From: Nocardioides lijunqiniae
Lineage (GTDB): Bacteria; Actinomycetota; Actinomycetes; Propionibacteriales; Nocardioidaceae
Assembly (NCBI RefSeq): GCF_015024225.1
Contig: NZ_JACJGM010000008.1
Coordinates: 1 to 64,000 of the forward strand
DNA: 64,000 nt
Direction of reading: 5' to 3'
This document shows positions 43,809-52,323 of the stretch, piece after piece. A program made the translations under genes and the position numbers. Under the pieces are notes generated by a model. That model was not told where the DNA came from. It made no database searches and saw only the letters and a program-made list of their open reading frames with translations. The first letter of the stretch is position 1, and the number at the start of each line of letters is the position of its first letter.

Positions 43809-45617
43809 ATGGACTTGGTTGGCGAATCCGACGAGTGGGCCCCGCTGATCAGGGGAATCGGGTTCTCCGGGTATCGCTCCTTCGCTGCTGGGTGGCAACC
43901 CCTCGACCTGCGAAACAAGGTCACAGTGCTGGCCGGAATCAACAATTCTGGCAAGTCGAACGTGCTCCACTACCTCCAGCACGTGCTGCCGCACCTCAAA
44001 GGTGGGCGACATCAGCAGCGCCCCTCGCCAGTTTCCATTGAAGGTCTCGATGTGCCGAACGGGTTCCTAGAACGTTCGCACCACGTCGTGGGCGTGGCAC
44101 TCGACGCGACCAAGGCCGTCGAGTACGTCGCAAAACTGCGCAGACCCCCTCAGCCCAGCAACGGAGTACAGGTCTACCCGGAGTACCTGATGGGCCGCTT
44201 AGCCAATGGAGACACCTACTGGTCGATCTTTGAGCTCGACGGCAACCAGTTCGTGATACCGGCCTCGCGCGTCGAAGAGGCCATCTCCTACCTACCGAAC
44301 TGGGCCGTCGACTTCCGGTCCGTTCTCAATGCCATCGGAGGTGGACCCATCGACCCCGACGACGTGATGCGTCGCCTCCTTTCAAGCCTCGGCGGGTACG
44401 AGAATCTTCCTCCGGTTGCCACAATCGTGGCCTCCCGTCGAGTGGAACTCATCGAAGGTGACCCGGAGGGCGACCTGAGCTGGCTGTCCGGACGGGGAGT
44501 CATCAACGCGCTATCGAAACTACAGAACCCACCGCACTCCTCCTGGCAGGAGGCGCGCACTCGCTGGGATGCCATCAACCGCTTCATCCAAGTCGTGCTG
44601 AGCGATAGCACTGCCCGCATCAACATTCCGCACGACGCAGCGACCATCCAGGTCGAAACGCCGAGTCGTGTTCTGCCCTTGTCCAACCTTGGTAGCGGCA
44701 TCGAACAGGTGATCGTCCTGGCTTCAGCAGCGACGGTCCTGCAGAGGACCCTCGTCTGCATCGAAGAGCCCGAGACCAACTTGCACCCCCTGTTGCAGAA
44801 GAAGTTGGTCCGCTACCTCACCGACGAGACTGACAACCAATACGTCATCGCTACCCACTCATCTCACCTGCTCGACGACGCAAGAGCGATGACCTACCAC
44901 CTGCGACTGACGGGCACTGGCACCAGCGTCCGCCCCGCGCGAAAGCCCCACGAACTAGTCGCCATCTGTCACGACCTCGGATACCGCCCCTCAGACCTGT
45001 TGCAAGCGAATTGCATCATCTGGGTCGAAGGACCGTCGGACCGCGTCTACATCAGACGCTGGATGGAACTGATCGACCGTTCGCTGGCTGAGGGCATCGA
45101 CTACTCGATCATGTTCTACGGAGGAAAACTCCTCTCTCACCTGACGGTGGACGCTGAAGCGTTGCAAGACTTCATCGACCTGCGGAAGTTAAGCCGTTCT
45201 AGCGCAGTCGTCATCGATTCAGACCGAACTGGCCCGCGAAGACGGATCAACGCAACGAAGCAACGCATCCAGCAAGAGTTCGAGGCCGAGGCAGACTCGC
45301 CAGGAATGGCCTGGGTGACAAAGGGCTACACCGTCGAGAACTACGTACCTCGTGATGTCCTCGCTGCCGCCGTCGAAGAAGTGCATCCCGGTCGGTCCAT
45401 CACCGGTATGGACGAGCAGTGGGACAACCCCCTCAAAGGGTTCAAGGACGAACCAGCCTTCGATAAAATTGCCATCGCCCGAGCAGTAGAACCGCGGCTG
45501 ACGGTCGCACACTTAGATCGTCTCGACCTGAAAGCGCGTCTGCACGAACTCGTCAATTTTGTATACACCGCCAACGGACCCGAGGCCCGTTCTTCGGCCC
45601 CGCCACTGGAACATTGA
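43809..45617 (+). CDS. OLD-family ATPase-TOPRIM nuclease
   Basis: A 602-residue AAA/ABC-type ATPase fused to a TOPRIM nuclease, as in class 1 OLD proteins. Walker A is GINNSGKS (43-50), the signature region is LSNLGSGIEQ, Walker B is LVCIEEPETNLHP, and the switch His is in IATHSSHLLDD. TOPRIM motifs are WVEGPSDRVYI and VVIDSDRTG. OLD-family proteins include anti-phage nucleases. No gajB-like UvrD helicase or reverse transcriptase is next to it, so it acts alone. Base composition and codons are clearly more A/T-rich than the neighbours, suggesting horizontal transfer. Confidence 0.88.
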   Translation: MDLVGESDEWAPLIRGIGFSGYRSFAAGWQPLDLRNKVTVLAGINNSGKSNVLHYLQHVLPHLKGGRHQQRPSPVSIEGLDVPNGFLERSHHVVGVALDATKAVEYVAKLRRPPQPSNGVQVYPEYLMGRLANGDTYWSIFELDGNQFVIPASRVEEAISYLPNWAVDFRSVLNAIGGGPIDPDDVMRRLLSSLGGYENLPPVATIVASRRVELIEGDPEGDLSWLSGRGVINALSKLQNPPHSSWQEARTRWDAINRFIQVVLSDSTARINIPHDAATIQVETPSRVLPLSNLGSGIEQVIVLASAATVLQRTLVCIEEPETNLHPLLQKKLVRYLTDETDNQYVIATHSSHLLDDARAMTYHLRLTGTGTSVRPARKPHELVAICHDLGYRPSDLLQANCIIWVEGPSDRVYIRRWMELIDRSLAEGIDYSIMFYGGKLLSHLTVDAEALQDFIDLRKLSRSSAVVIDSDRTGPRRRINATKQRIQQEFEAEADSPGMAWVTKGYTVENYVPRDVLAAAVEEVHPGRSITGMDEQWDNPLKGFKDEPAFDKIAIARAVEPRLTVAHLDRLDLKARLHELVNFVYTANGPEARSSAPPLEH

Positions 45618-46171
45618 TAGGTGGACGAGAATAAGCGAGGGTCTTCTTAGGCAAGGCGGCAGGGCTGCGGCGTGGGATATTGCGCGACCTCGGTGGCCCT
45701 CGCCGTGCCGCCCTGGGTCGCTCTACGATTAGTCAACCCAGATCTCGCTCGACTTCTCCGGCTGCCCATTTGCGGGCGACCCCGCGCCAACTCGATCAAG
45801 ATGGCCTGCACCTTCTTACCGGTGTGCGACCGCCAGTTCTGATGCGAGCATGTGCAGCAGGGTCGCTACTGTCCAGGGAGCGACGCGACGCCTTACCTCG
45901 AACTCGCCGACCAGTGCCGGTTCACCTGAACCACGGGGTGATGGCGCTAGCACTATTTCACCTTTATTCAGGCGACCCATGCCAGGGCCCGTTTGAAAGG
46001 TAAATGGTCGTCTCTTGCTCACACGGACCATCGAGGCACACCGATGCGGACGAGGGCCCAGACCGCTCGGTCCGACCGTCACAAACCCTAAGTCGAGGCC
46101 GCCGAACGTTTCCTATGGACCTTCGGGTCGGTTGACAGTCCGGGTGTGGTTGACGTCCTCGAACCGCTAGA
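45618..46171. other. Gene-free stretch between the OLD gene and the rtcB fragment
   Basis: This 554-bp region has lower GC and no convincing gene. The best plus-strand frame (45680-46003, 107 codons) has no family signature or good ribosome binding site. A stretch reading LTGVRPPVLMRACA vaguely recalls IS5-type transposase N termini, but too weakly to call. The junction to rtcB-like coding lies at about 46172-46175. It looks like debris at the edge of an acquired segment. Confidence 0.5.
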
Positions 46172-46885
46172 TACCACTTCATCGAGGTCAGCCTCGACGA
46201 GGACGACCACGTGTGGCTCTTCCTGCACTCAGGCTCGCGCGGGGTGGGCAACAAGCTCGCGATGAAGCACATCCGGGTCGCCCAGCGGCAGTGCGAGGAG
46301 CGCTGGATCAGCCTGCCGGACAAGGACCTCGCCTACCTCGTCGAGGGCGAGCCGGAGTTCTGGGCCTACCTCGAGGCACTGCGGTGGGCTCAGCGGTTCG
46401 CGCTCCTCAACCGCGAGGAGATGATGCTCCGGGTCGTCGACTGCGTCGAGTCGTGGGCGGGTCCGGTCGAGCAGGTGGAGGAGATCAACTGCCACCACAA
46501 CTACACCGTGCAGGAGACGCACTTCGGCAAGCAGGTGTGGCTGTCGCGGAAGGGCGCGATCGACGCTGCGGCAGGGGTGCGTGGTCTGATCCCGGGCTCG
46601 ATGGGCGCGGCGTCGTACGTCGTGACCGGCAAGGGCAACCCGCTGGCACTGGACTCCGCGCCCCACGGCGCGGGCCGGAGCCGCTCCCGCACGGCCGCGC
46701 GGCGCGCGTTCACCCGTGCCGACCTCGACTCGCGGATGAGTGGGATCGAGTGGGGTCGCTCGGACGCCTTCCTCGACGAGCACCCGGACGCCTACAAGGA
46801 CATCGACGTCGTGATGCAGGACGCCGCCGACCTCGTGAGCGTCGACCGCACCCTGCGCCAGATCGTCAACGTCAAGGGCGACTAG
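46172..46885 (+). pseudogene. rtcB: RtcB RNA ligase, C-terminal fragment (5' part missing)
   Basis: About 237 codons of the 3' end of an RNA ligase RtcB, which joins 2',3'-cyclic phosphate and 5'-OH RNA ends. Homology starts abruptly at HFIEVSLDEDDHVW, then LHSGSRGVGN, HHNYTVQE, KGAIDAAAGVRGLIPGSMG, GKGNPLA and HGAGRSRSR, which holds the GMP-accepting His. Complete RtcB is about 400-480 residues, so roughly the first 40% is missing. In frame upstream lie non-homologous codons and a stop. A GTG at 46211 could start a peptide lacking the N-terminal metal site; it is most likely inactive. Confidence 0.85.
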
Positions 46886-46892
46886 CGAAGGT

Positions 46893-46928
46893 GGCACCTG
46901 GCGGCCCGGCGCTACCCCGCCAGGTGCC
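46893..46928. terminator. Bidirectional terminator hairpin
   Basis: GGCACCTGGCGG (46893-46904) and CCGCCAGGTGCC (46917-46928) form a perfect 12-bp stem with a 12-nt loop. It lies between the convergent ends of the rtcB fragment and the ABC exporter gene, overlapping the last codons of the latter. Confidence 0.75.
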
Positions 46929-49900
46929 CCCAGCGCGGGGCGAGCTCGGTCCACGGCCCGACGGCGGCGACGCGACCCTCGGTGAGCACGACGACCCGGT
47001 CGGCCTGCGCCAGGGCGGCGCGCTTGCTGGTGGCGCTGATGACCGTGGCGCCGCGCTCGCGCAGGGCCGCCCAGAGCTCGATCTCGGTGGCGGCGTCGAG
47101 CGCTGACGACACGTCGTCGGCGAGCAGCAGCTGGGAGTCGGCCGCCAGCCCGCGGGCGAGAGCGAGGCGCTGGACCTGACCGCCCGAGAGGCGGACGCCG
47201 CGGTGGCCGACGAGCGAGTCGGGTCCGCCCGCGGCCTCGACGTCGGGCATCATCCGCGACGCCTCGAGCGCCGGCAGGACCTCCCGGTCGGGGTGGTCGA
47301 GGCGGACGTTGTCGGCGAAGGTGCCGGACAGGACCCGCGGGACCTGGGCGACGTGGGCGACGCGGCCCGGTCGCAGGAAGGTCTCGGGGTCGTCGACGCG
47401 CACGCCGTTCCACCGGATCTCGCCGGTGCTGGTGACCAGTCCGGCGAGCGTCGACAGCAGGCTGGACTTGCCCGAGCCCACCTGACCGAGCAGCAGCACC
47501 AGCTCCTGGGCACCGACCGTGAGGTCGACGTCGCTGACGCCGATCGTGCCGTCGTCGTGGACTGCGGAGAGGCCGACCAGCTCGAGGGTGCGCAGCGGGT
47601 CGCGGTGGTCGGGCGGCGGGGCCGGTGAGGTGCCGTGCACCAGGTCGACGCCGGCGGGCAGGTGCATCAGGTCGCCACCGCCCGCGAGCCGGCTGGTGGT
47701 CTGCATCCAGGCGCGGGTGCCCGGCGCCTCGGTCACGACCGACCCGGCGACCCGCCCGAACCAGTCGAAGCCGTTGACGGCCCCGGCCACGAGCAGCGCC
47801 GTGGCGAGGCCCCAGCCGCCGGCCACCATGACGCCCCAGGCGGCGACGACGCCGCACTGCACCATGACGATGGGGACGCCGTCGAGGAGCGCCTGGACGC
47901 GGTGCTCGCGCACCGCGGCGTCGACCCGTCCGCCGTCGACCTCGCGCAGGTGGCGGTGGACGCTCGGGGTGGAGGCGGCCAGCTTGACGGTGCGCACCGA
48001 GTCGAGCGCCGAGACCAGCGAGCGCCCGAAGCCGGCACGCGCCGCGGCCGACGCGGCGGCCGACCGCCCCGCGAGAGGACGGCCCAGCGACGAGGCCAGG
48101 GCGGAGGCCACCATCACGGCGAGGAGCACGCCGCCGGCGAGCCAGCTCCGGGCCAGGACGGCGGTGACGGCGGCGATGGCGAGGCCGTTGACGAAGTCGA
48201 CCCACCGGTCGGCGTAGCGCGCGATGCGGTCGGCGTCCATGGTGCGCGCGACGACCTCGCCGGGAGGGGTGCGGCGCAGCCGCCGCTGGTCGGTCTGCCC
48301 GGCCAGGACGGCCATGCGCACGCGCAGCATGACCGCGATCCACCAGCGCGGGTAGAGCCGGATCGCCTCGGCGAGCAGCAGCGGGGAGGCCACCAGCGAC
48401 ACCACGACGTAGAGGGTCAGCATCGTCGGCGTCTCGCCGCGCTGGAGGGCGACGACGAGGTGTCCCCAGATCCAGCCGGTGACCGCGCCGAAGGCGCCGC
48501 ACAGGGCGGAGGCCAGGAAGATGAAGACGCTCAGGGCGCCCCACTGCGGCTCGACGACGAGCGCCGACCACGTGGCGCGCGTGAGGCTCGGCACCGGCTC
48601 CATCTCGGGCTGCGGCGGCGCCTCCCCCACCCGCCGGGCCGTGCCGACCTGGCTGGAGGACGGCGCCACGGGCGCGGCCCGGTCGTCGTCGGCGGAGGCG
48701 CGCAGCAGCGTGCGGAAGGGGCCGGGCGTCGTGGCGAGCTCGGCGCGAGCTCCGCGCTGCACCACGCGGCCGCCGTCGAGCACCGCGACCTGGTCGGCGC
48801 GCTCGGTGGTGGAGAGCCGGTGGGCGACGAGCAGGCCGGTGCGGCCCGAGAGCAGCCGGTCGGCGGCCCGGACGACCGCGGCCTCGGTGACGGGGTCCAT
48901 GCGGGCGGTGGCCTCGTCGAGCACGACGACGCTGACGTCGCGCACCAGCAGCCGGGCGAACGCGACGAGCTGCTCCTCCCCCGCCGACAGCGTCGTGCCG
49001 CCGGGGCCGAGGAGGGTGTCGAGGCCGTCGGTCAGCCCGGCGACCCAGTCGTCGAGGCCGAGCTCGACGACGGCGGCCGTGATGCGCTCGCGCGACAGGT
49101 CCTCGAAGAGGGCGATGTTCTCGGCGAGCGTGCCGGCGAGGATCTCGGTGCGCTGGGTGACGACGCCGACGGCCGAGCGGAGCGACTGCAGCTCGAGGTC
49201 GAGGACGTCCACGCCGCCGAGGAGCACGGTGCCGCGCTCGGGCTCGACCGCCCGCGACAGCAGGGCGGCCAGCGTCGACTTGCCGGAGCCGGTGCGCCCC
49301 ACCAGGGCGCAGGTGGTGCCGGCCGGCACGGCGAGCTCGACGTCCTGCAGGGCGAAGCGTCCCTCGGCGTAGGCGAAGTGCAGGCCCGAGAAGTGGACGT
49401 CGAGGCGGCTGCCGGGCACGGGCGCGCCGCCCTCGGGCTCGCGCTCGGCGCCGAGCAGGTCGCGCAGGCGGAGCACCGCACCGAAGCCGGCCTGGAGGTC
49501 GGGCAGGTGGCGGGCGAGCTGGTCGACCTGCCCGACGAACATCGTCGTGACCAGGAACAGGGTGACGAGCTCGGCGGTGCCGAGGTGGTCGGTGGTGACC
49601 AGGGCGACCCCGAGCACGGCGGTGGCGGCCAGCACGGCGTGCAGCATCGTGCCGGTGCGTCGGGTGACCGTGGCCTCGAGGCGCAGGACGACGTCGAAGA
49701 GCTCGTGCACGCGCGCGGCCAGCTCGGTGCACCGACGCAGCACGTGGGCCTGGCCCCCGCTGGCGCGCAGGTCGTCGCGACCCGCGATGCCCTCCTCGAG
49801 CGCGGCGGCGTGGTCGGTCCAGGCGGCCTCCTCGACGACCTTGCGCCTCGAGATCTCGGGCAGCAGGGGGCGGACGACGGCCAGCGCGGCCCACCCGGTG

Positions 49901-50418
49901 ACCGGGAAGAGGAAGAAGGCCGGCCACCAGGTCACGCCCGCGACGATCCACAGCGGCCCGGCGCCCAGCGTCGTGCGGATCGCCATCCAGGCGCTCTGGC
50001 GCAGCAGGGTGCCGACCTCGTGGGTGTCGTCGTCGATCCGGTCGAGCACCTCCCCCACGGCCTGCTCGGTGAGCGCCGACAGGGGCTGGTGCATCGCGGC
50101 GTCGAGCAGGTCGGCACGCAGTCGTCCCTCGGCGCGGTCGATGACGCCGGCCCACAGCGTGCGCGCGGCGGTGTCGAGCACGGCGGCGCCCACCACGCAG
50201 AGGGCCAGGACGCCGATGAGCCGGCTCGACGCCTCCTCGGCGAGCATGCCGGCCACGAGCGAGCCGAGGGACGTGCCGACCGCGGCGACGCCGCAGGCGA
50301 CCAGCGCGACCACGGCAACCGGTCCGCGCAGGCGTCGCCAGTCGACGGGGCTGCCGGAGCCCGGCGCGCGGTCGGTCGGCGTGCTCAGGGGGCGCTCGGT
50401 GACGAGGGTCGTGGTCAT
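46912..50418 (-). CDS. Fused full-length ABC exporter (TMD-NBD-TMD-NBD)
   Basis: A 1168-residue exporter holding two half transporters in one chain; bacteria usually encode the halves separately. NBD1 (about 345-570): Walker A GRTGSGKST, signature LSAGEEQ, Walker B VVVLDEATARMD, switch His in VAHRLST. NBD2 (about 940-1160): Walker A GQVGSGKSS, signature LSGGQVQR, Walker B LLLADDVSSALDA with Asp in place of the catalytic Glu, and SATSKRA where the switch His should be. One composite ATP site is therefore degenerate, as in heterodimeric exporters. Probably a drug, lipid or peptide exporter. ATG 50418 is used. Confidence 0.9.
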   Translation of the reverse strand: MTTTLVTERPLSTPTDRAPGSGSPVDWRRLRGPVAVVALVACGVAAVGTSLGSLVAGMLAEEASSRLIGVLALCVVGAAVLDTAARTLWAGVIDRAEGRLRADLLDAAMHQPLSALTEQAVGEVLDRIDDDTHEVGTLLRQSAWMAIRTTLGAGPLWIVAGVTWWPAFFLFPVTGWAALAVVRPLLPEISRRKVVEEAAWTDHAAALEEGIAGRDDLRASGGQAHVLRRCTELAARVHELFDVVLRLEATVTRRTGTMLHAVLAATAVLGVALVTTDHLGTAELVTLFLVTTMFVGQVDQLARHLPDLQAGFGAVLRLRDLLGAEREPEGGAPVPGSRLDVHFSGLHFAYAEGRFALQDVELAVPAGTTCALVGRTGSGKSTLAALLSRAVEPERGTVLLGGVDVLDLELQSLRSAVGVVTQRTEILAGTLAENIALFEDLSRERITAAVVELGLDDWVAGLTDGLDTLLGPGGTTLSAGEEQLVAFARLLVRDVSVVVLDEATARMDPVTEAAVVRAADRLLSGRTGLLVAHRLSTTERADQVAVLDGGRVVQRGARAELATTPGPFRTLLRASADDDRAAPVAPSSSQVGTARRVGEAPPQPEMEPVPSLTRATWSALVVEPQWGALSVFIFLASALCGAFGAVTGWIWGHLVVALQRGETPTMLTLYVVVSLVASPLLLAEAIRLYPRWWIAVMLRVRMAVLAGQTDQRRLRRTPPGEVVARTMDADRIARYADRWVDFVNGLAIAAVTAVLARSWLAGGVLLAVMVASALASSLGRPLAGRSAAASAAARAGFGRSLVSALDSVRTVKLAASTPSVHRHLREVDGGRVDAAVREHRVQALLDGVPIVMVQCGVVAAWGVMVAGGWGLATALLVAGAVNGFDWFGRVAGSVVTEAPGTRAWMQTTSRLAGGGDLMHLPAGVDLVHGTSPAPPPDHRDPLRTLELVGLSAVHDDGTIGVSDVDLTVGAQELVLLLGQVGSGKSSLLSTLAGLVTSTGEIRWNGVRVDDPETFLRPGRVAHVAQVPRVLSGTFADNVRLDHPDREVLPALEASRMMPDVEAAGGPDSLVGHRGVRLSGGQVQRLALARGLAADSQLLLADDVSSALDAATEIELWAALRERGATVISATSKRAALAQADRVVVLTEGRVAAVGPWTELAPRWGHLAG

Positions 50419-50560
50419 CGGGTACGACGCTACGGGTCGGCGCCCCCCGGCGTCGCCCCGATATCGGGCCGGGCGGCGGCCCCCATGTCGAGCCGCACCG
50501 TGCCGACGCAGGTCCCGCCGCACGGTGGACCTCCCACCACGGTCACTGACGGTGGCCGAA

Positions 50561-50576
50561 ATGCGAAATATCGCAT
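50561..50576. promoter_or_regulatory. Palindromic operator in front of the GntR gene
   Basis: ATGCGA (50561-50566) and TCGCAT (50571-50576) form a perfect inverted repeat around AATA, 11 bp before the GntR start codon. Its position over the expected start of transcription or -10 region fits autoregulation by a FadR-type GntR protein. Confidence 0.55.
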
Positions 50577-50587
50577 ATGGTCGCCGC

Positions 50588-51235
50588 ATGCCCGTCCCCG
50601 CCACCACCCCGCCGCCGCGCACCCTGCTGCGCGAGCGCGTGTTCACGACGCTGCGCACCGCGATCGTCGACGGCACGCTGGAGCCCGGTGAGCGCCTGGT
50701 CGACGCCGAGCTCTGCTCCTGGCTCGGCGTCAGCCGGACCCCGGTGCGCGAGGCCCTCTCGCGCCTGGAGCAGATCGGCCTCGTGCAGGTGCGCCCCGGC
50801 AGCTCCACCATCGTGAGCCCGCTCGACGTCCGCGCCGCCGTCGAGGCCCAGGTCGTGGCCGCCAGCCTGCACGAGCTGGCCGCCCGCGAGGCCGTGCCGC
50901 TGCTCAAGGAGCCCGACCTCGCCCGCATGGAGGCCGCCAACGACGCGTTCGCCGACGCCCTGCGCCGCGCCGACGTCGAGGCCGCCATCGCCGCCGACGA
51001 CGACTTCCACGGCGTCCTCGTCGAGCTCTGCGCCAACCGCACGGTCATCTCCGTCCTCGACGACGTGACCCCGCTGCTGCGCCGCATGGAGCGCGTGCGC
51101 TTCGCGACCCTCGCCGGCCGCGCGTCGGTGGCCCAGCACCGCACGATCGTCGAGCACGCCCGCAGGGGCGACGCCGAGGCGGCCGCGCGCGAGACCCGCG
51201 CCAACTGGCTGACGCTCGTCCCCCCGGCCGGCTGA
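50588..51235 (+). CDS. GntR-family regulator (FadR subfamily)
   Basis: A 215-residue regulator. A winged helix-turn-helix (about 10-75) with [22 protein letters not shown] and [21 protein letters not shown] is followed by an all-helical FCD ligand domain (about 85-205) with [15 protein letters not shown]. It lies 74 bp upstream of the ACC deaminase gene on the same strand and is the likely regulator of that operon. A palindrome sits just before its start. Confidence 0.9.
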   Translation: MPVPATTPPPRTLLRERVFTTLRTAIVDGTLEPGERLVDAELCSWLGVSRTPVREALSRLEQIGLVQVRPGSSTIVSPLDVRAAVEAQVVAASLHELAAREAVPLLKEPDLARMEAANDAFADALRRADVEAAIAADDDFHGVLVELCANRTVISVLDDVTPLLRRMERVRFATLAGRASVAQHRTIVEHARRGDAEAAARETRANWLTLVPPAG

Positions 51236-51309
51236 CTCCCCCGACCTCCCCGCACCACCCGTCCACCGCACGGCACCTCACTGCACCGCACCCGACCCGA
51301 AGGACCACC

Positions 51310-52323
51310 ATGTCGCTCGCAGGCCTCGACAAGTTCGACCGCTACCCGCTGCTGTTCGGACCCAGCCCGGTCCACCGGCTCGACCGGCTGACCCAGCACC
51401 TCGGCGGCGCCCAGGTCTGGGCCAAGCGCGAGGACTGCAACTCCGGCCTCGCCTACGGCGGCAACAAGACCCGCAAGCTCGAGTACATCGTCCCCGACGC
51501 GATCGCCAGCGGCGCCGACACGCTCGTCTCGATCGGCGGCTTCCAGTCCAACCACACCCGCCAGGTCGCGGCCGTGGCCGCCAAGATCGGCATGAAGGCC
51601 CGCCTCGTGCAGGAGAAGTGGGTCGACTGGCCCGACGCCGTCAACGACAAGGTCGGCAACATCCTGCTCTCGCGGATCATGGGCGCCGACGTGCGCCTGG
51701 ACCAGAGCGGCTTCGACATCGGCATCCGCTCGTCGTGGGAGCAGGCGCTCGAGGACGTGCGCGCCGCCGGCGGTACGCCGTACGGCATCCCGGCGGGTGC
51801 CTCCGAGCACCGGCTCGGCGGTCTGGGCTTCGCCAACTGGGCCCGTGAGGTCGAGCAGCAGGAGGCCGAGCTCGGCGTCTTCTTCGACACCATCGTGGTC
51901 TGCACCGTCACGGGCTCCACGCATGCCGGCATGATCGCCGGCTTCGCCGGCCTGGAGCGTCCGCGCCGCGTCATCGGCATCGACGCCTCGGCGACGCTGG
52001 AGAAGACCCGGGCGCAGGTGGAGCGGATCGCCCGCCACACCGCCGACCTGATCGAGCTGGGCCGCGACCTGCGCGACGACGAGATCACCGTGCTCGAGGG
52101 CTGGGCCGGCGACGTCTACGGCATCCCCGTGCAGTCCACGATCGACGCCATCCGCCTCAGCGGCGAGCTCGAGGGCATGATCATCGACCCGGTCTACGAG
52201 GGGAAGTCGATGGCCGGCCTGGTCGACCTGGTCCGCAGCGGCGAGATCCCTGCGTCCTCGAACGTGCTCTACGCCCACCTCGGCGGGCAGCCCGCCCTGA
52301 ACGCGTACTCCGGCATCTTCTGA
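51310..52323 (+). CDS. acdS: 1-aminocyclopropane-1-carboxylate deaminase
   Basis: A 337-residue PLP enzyme converting ACC to 2-oxobutyrate and ammonia. The PLP lysine is K53 in [22 protein letters not shown] contacts the substrate carboxylate. [11 protein letters not shown] has the Glu and [12 protein letters not shown] the Leu that separate true ACC deaminases from D-cysteine desulfhydrases. ACC is the plant ethylene precursor, so this points to plant association. Its stop overlaps the ATG of the E1-like gene (TGATG). Confidence 0.92.
   Translation: MSLAGLDKFDRYPLLFGPSPVHRLDRLTQHLGGAQVWAKREDCNSGLAYGGNKTRKLEYIVPDAIASGADTLVSIGGFQSNHTRQVAAVAAKIGMKARLVQEKWVDWPDAVNDKVGNILLSRIMGADVRLDQSGFDIGIRSSWEQALEDVRAAGGTPYGIPAGASEHRLGGLGFANWAREVEQQEAELGVFFDTIVVCTVTGSTHAGMIAGFAGLERPRRVIGIDASATLEKTRAQVERIARHTADLIELGRDLRDDEITVLEGWAGDVYGIPVQSTIDAIRLSGELEGMIIDPVYEGKSMAGLVDLVRSGEIPASSNVLYAHLGGQPALNAYSGIF

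Noticed and set aside
45680..46003. Possible transposase N-terminal fragment in the gap after the OLD gene
   Set aside because: The LTGV-type resemblance is only a few residues long and there is no inverted repeat, target duplication or catalytic motif.
45816..46323. Minus-strand open frames between the OLD gene and rtcB
   Set aside because: No ribosome binding site, no recognisable domain, and part of this stretch overlaps the rtcB fragment in antisense.
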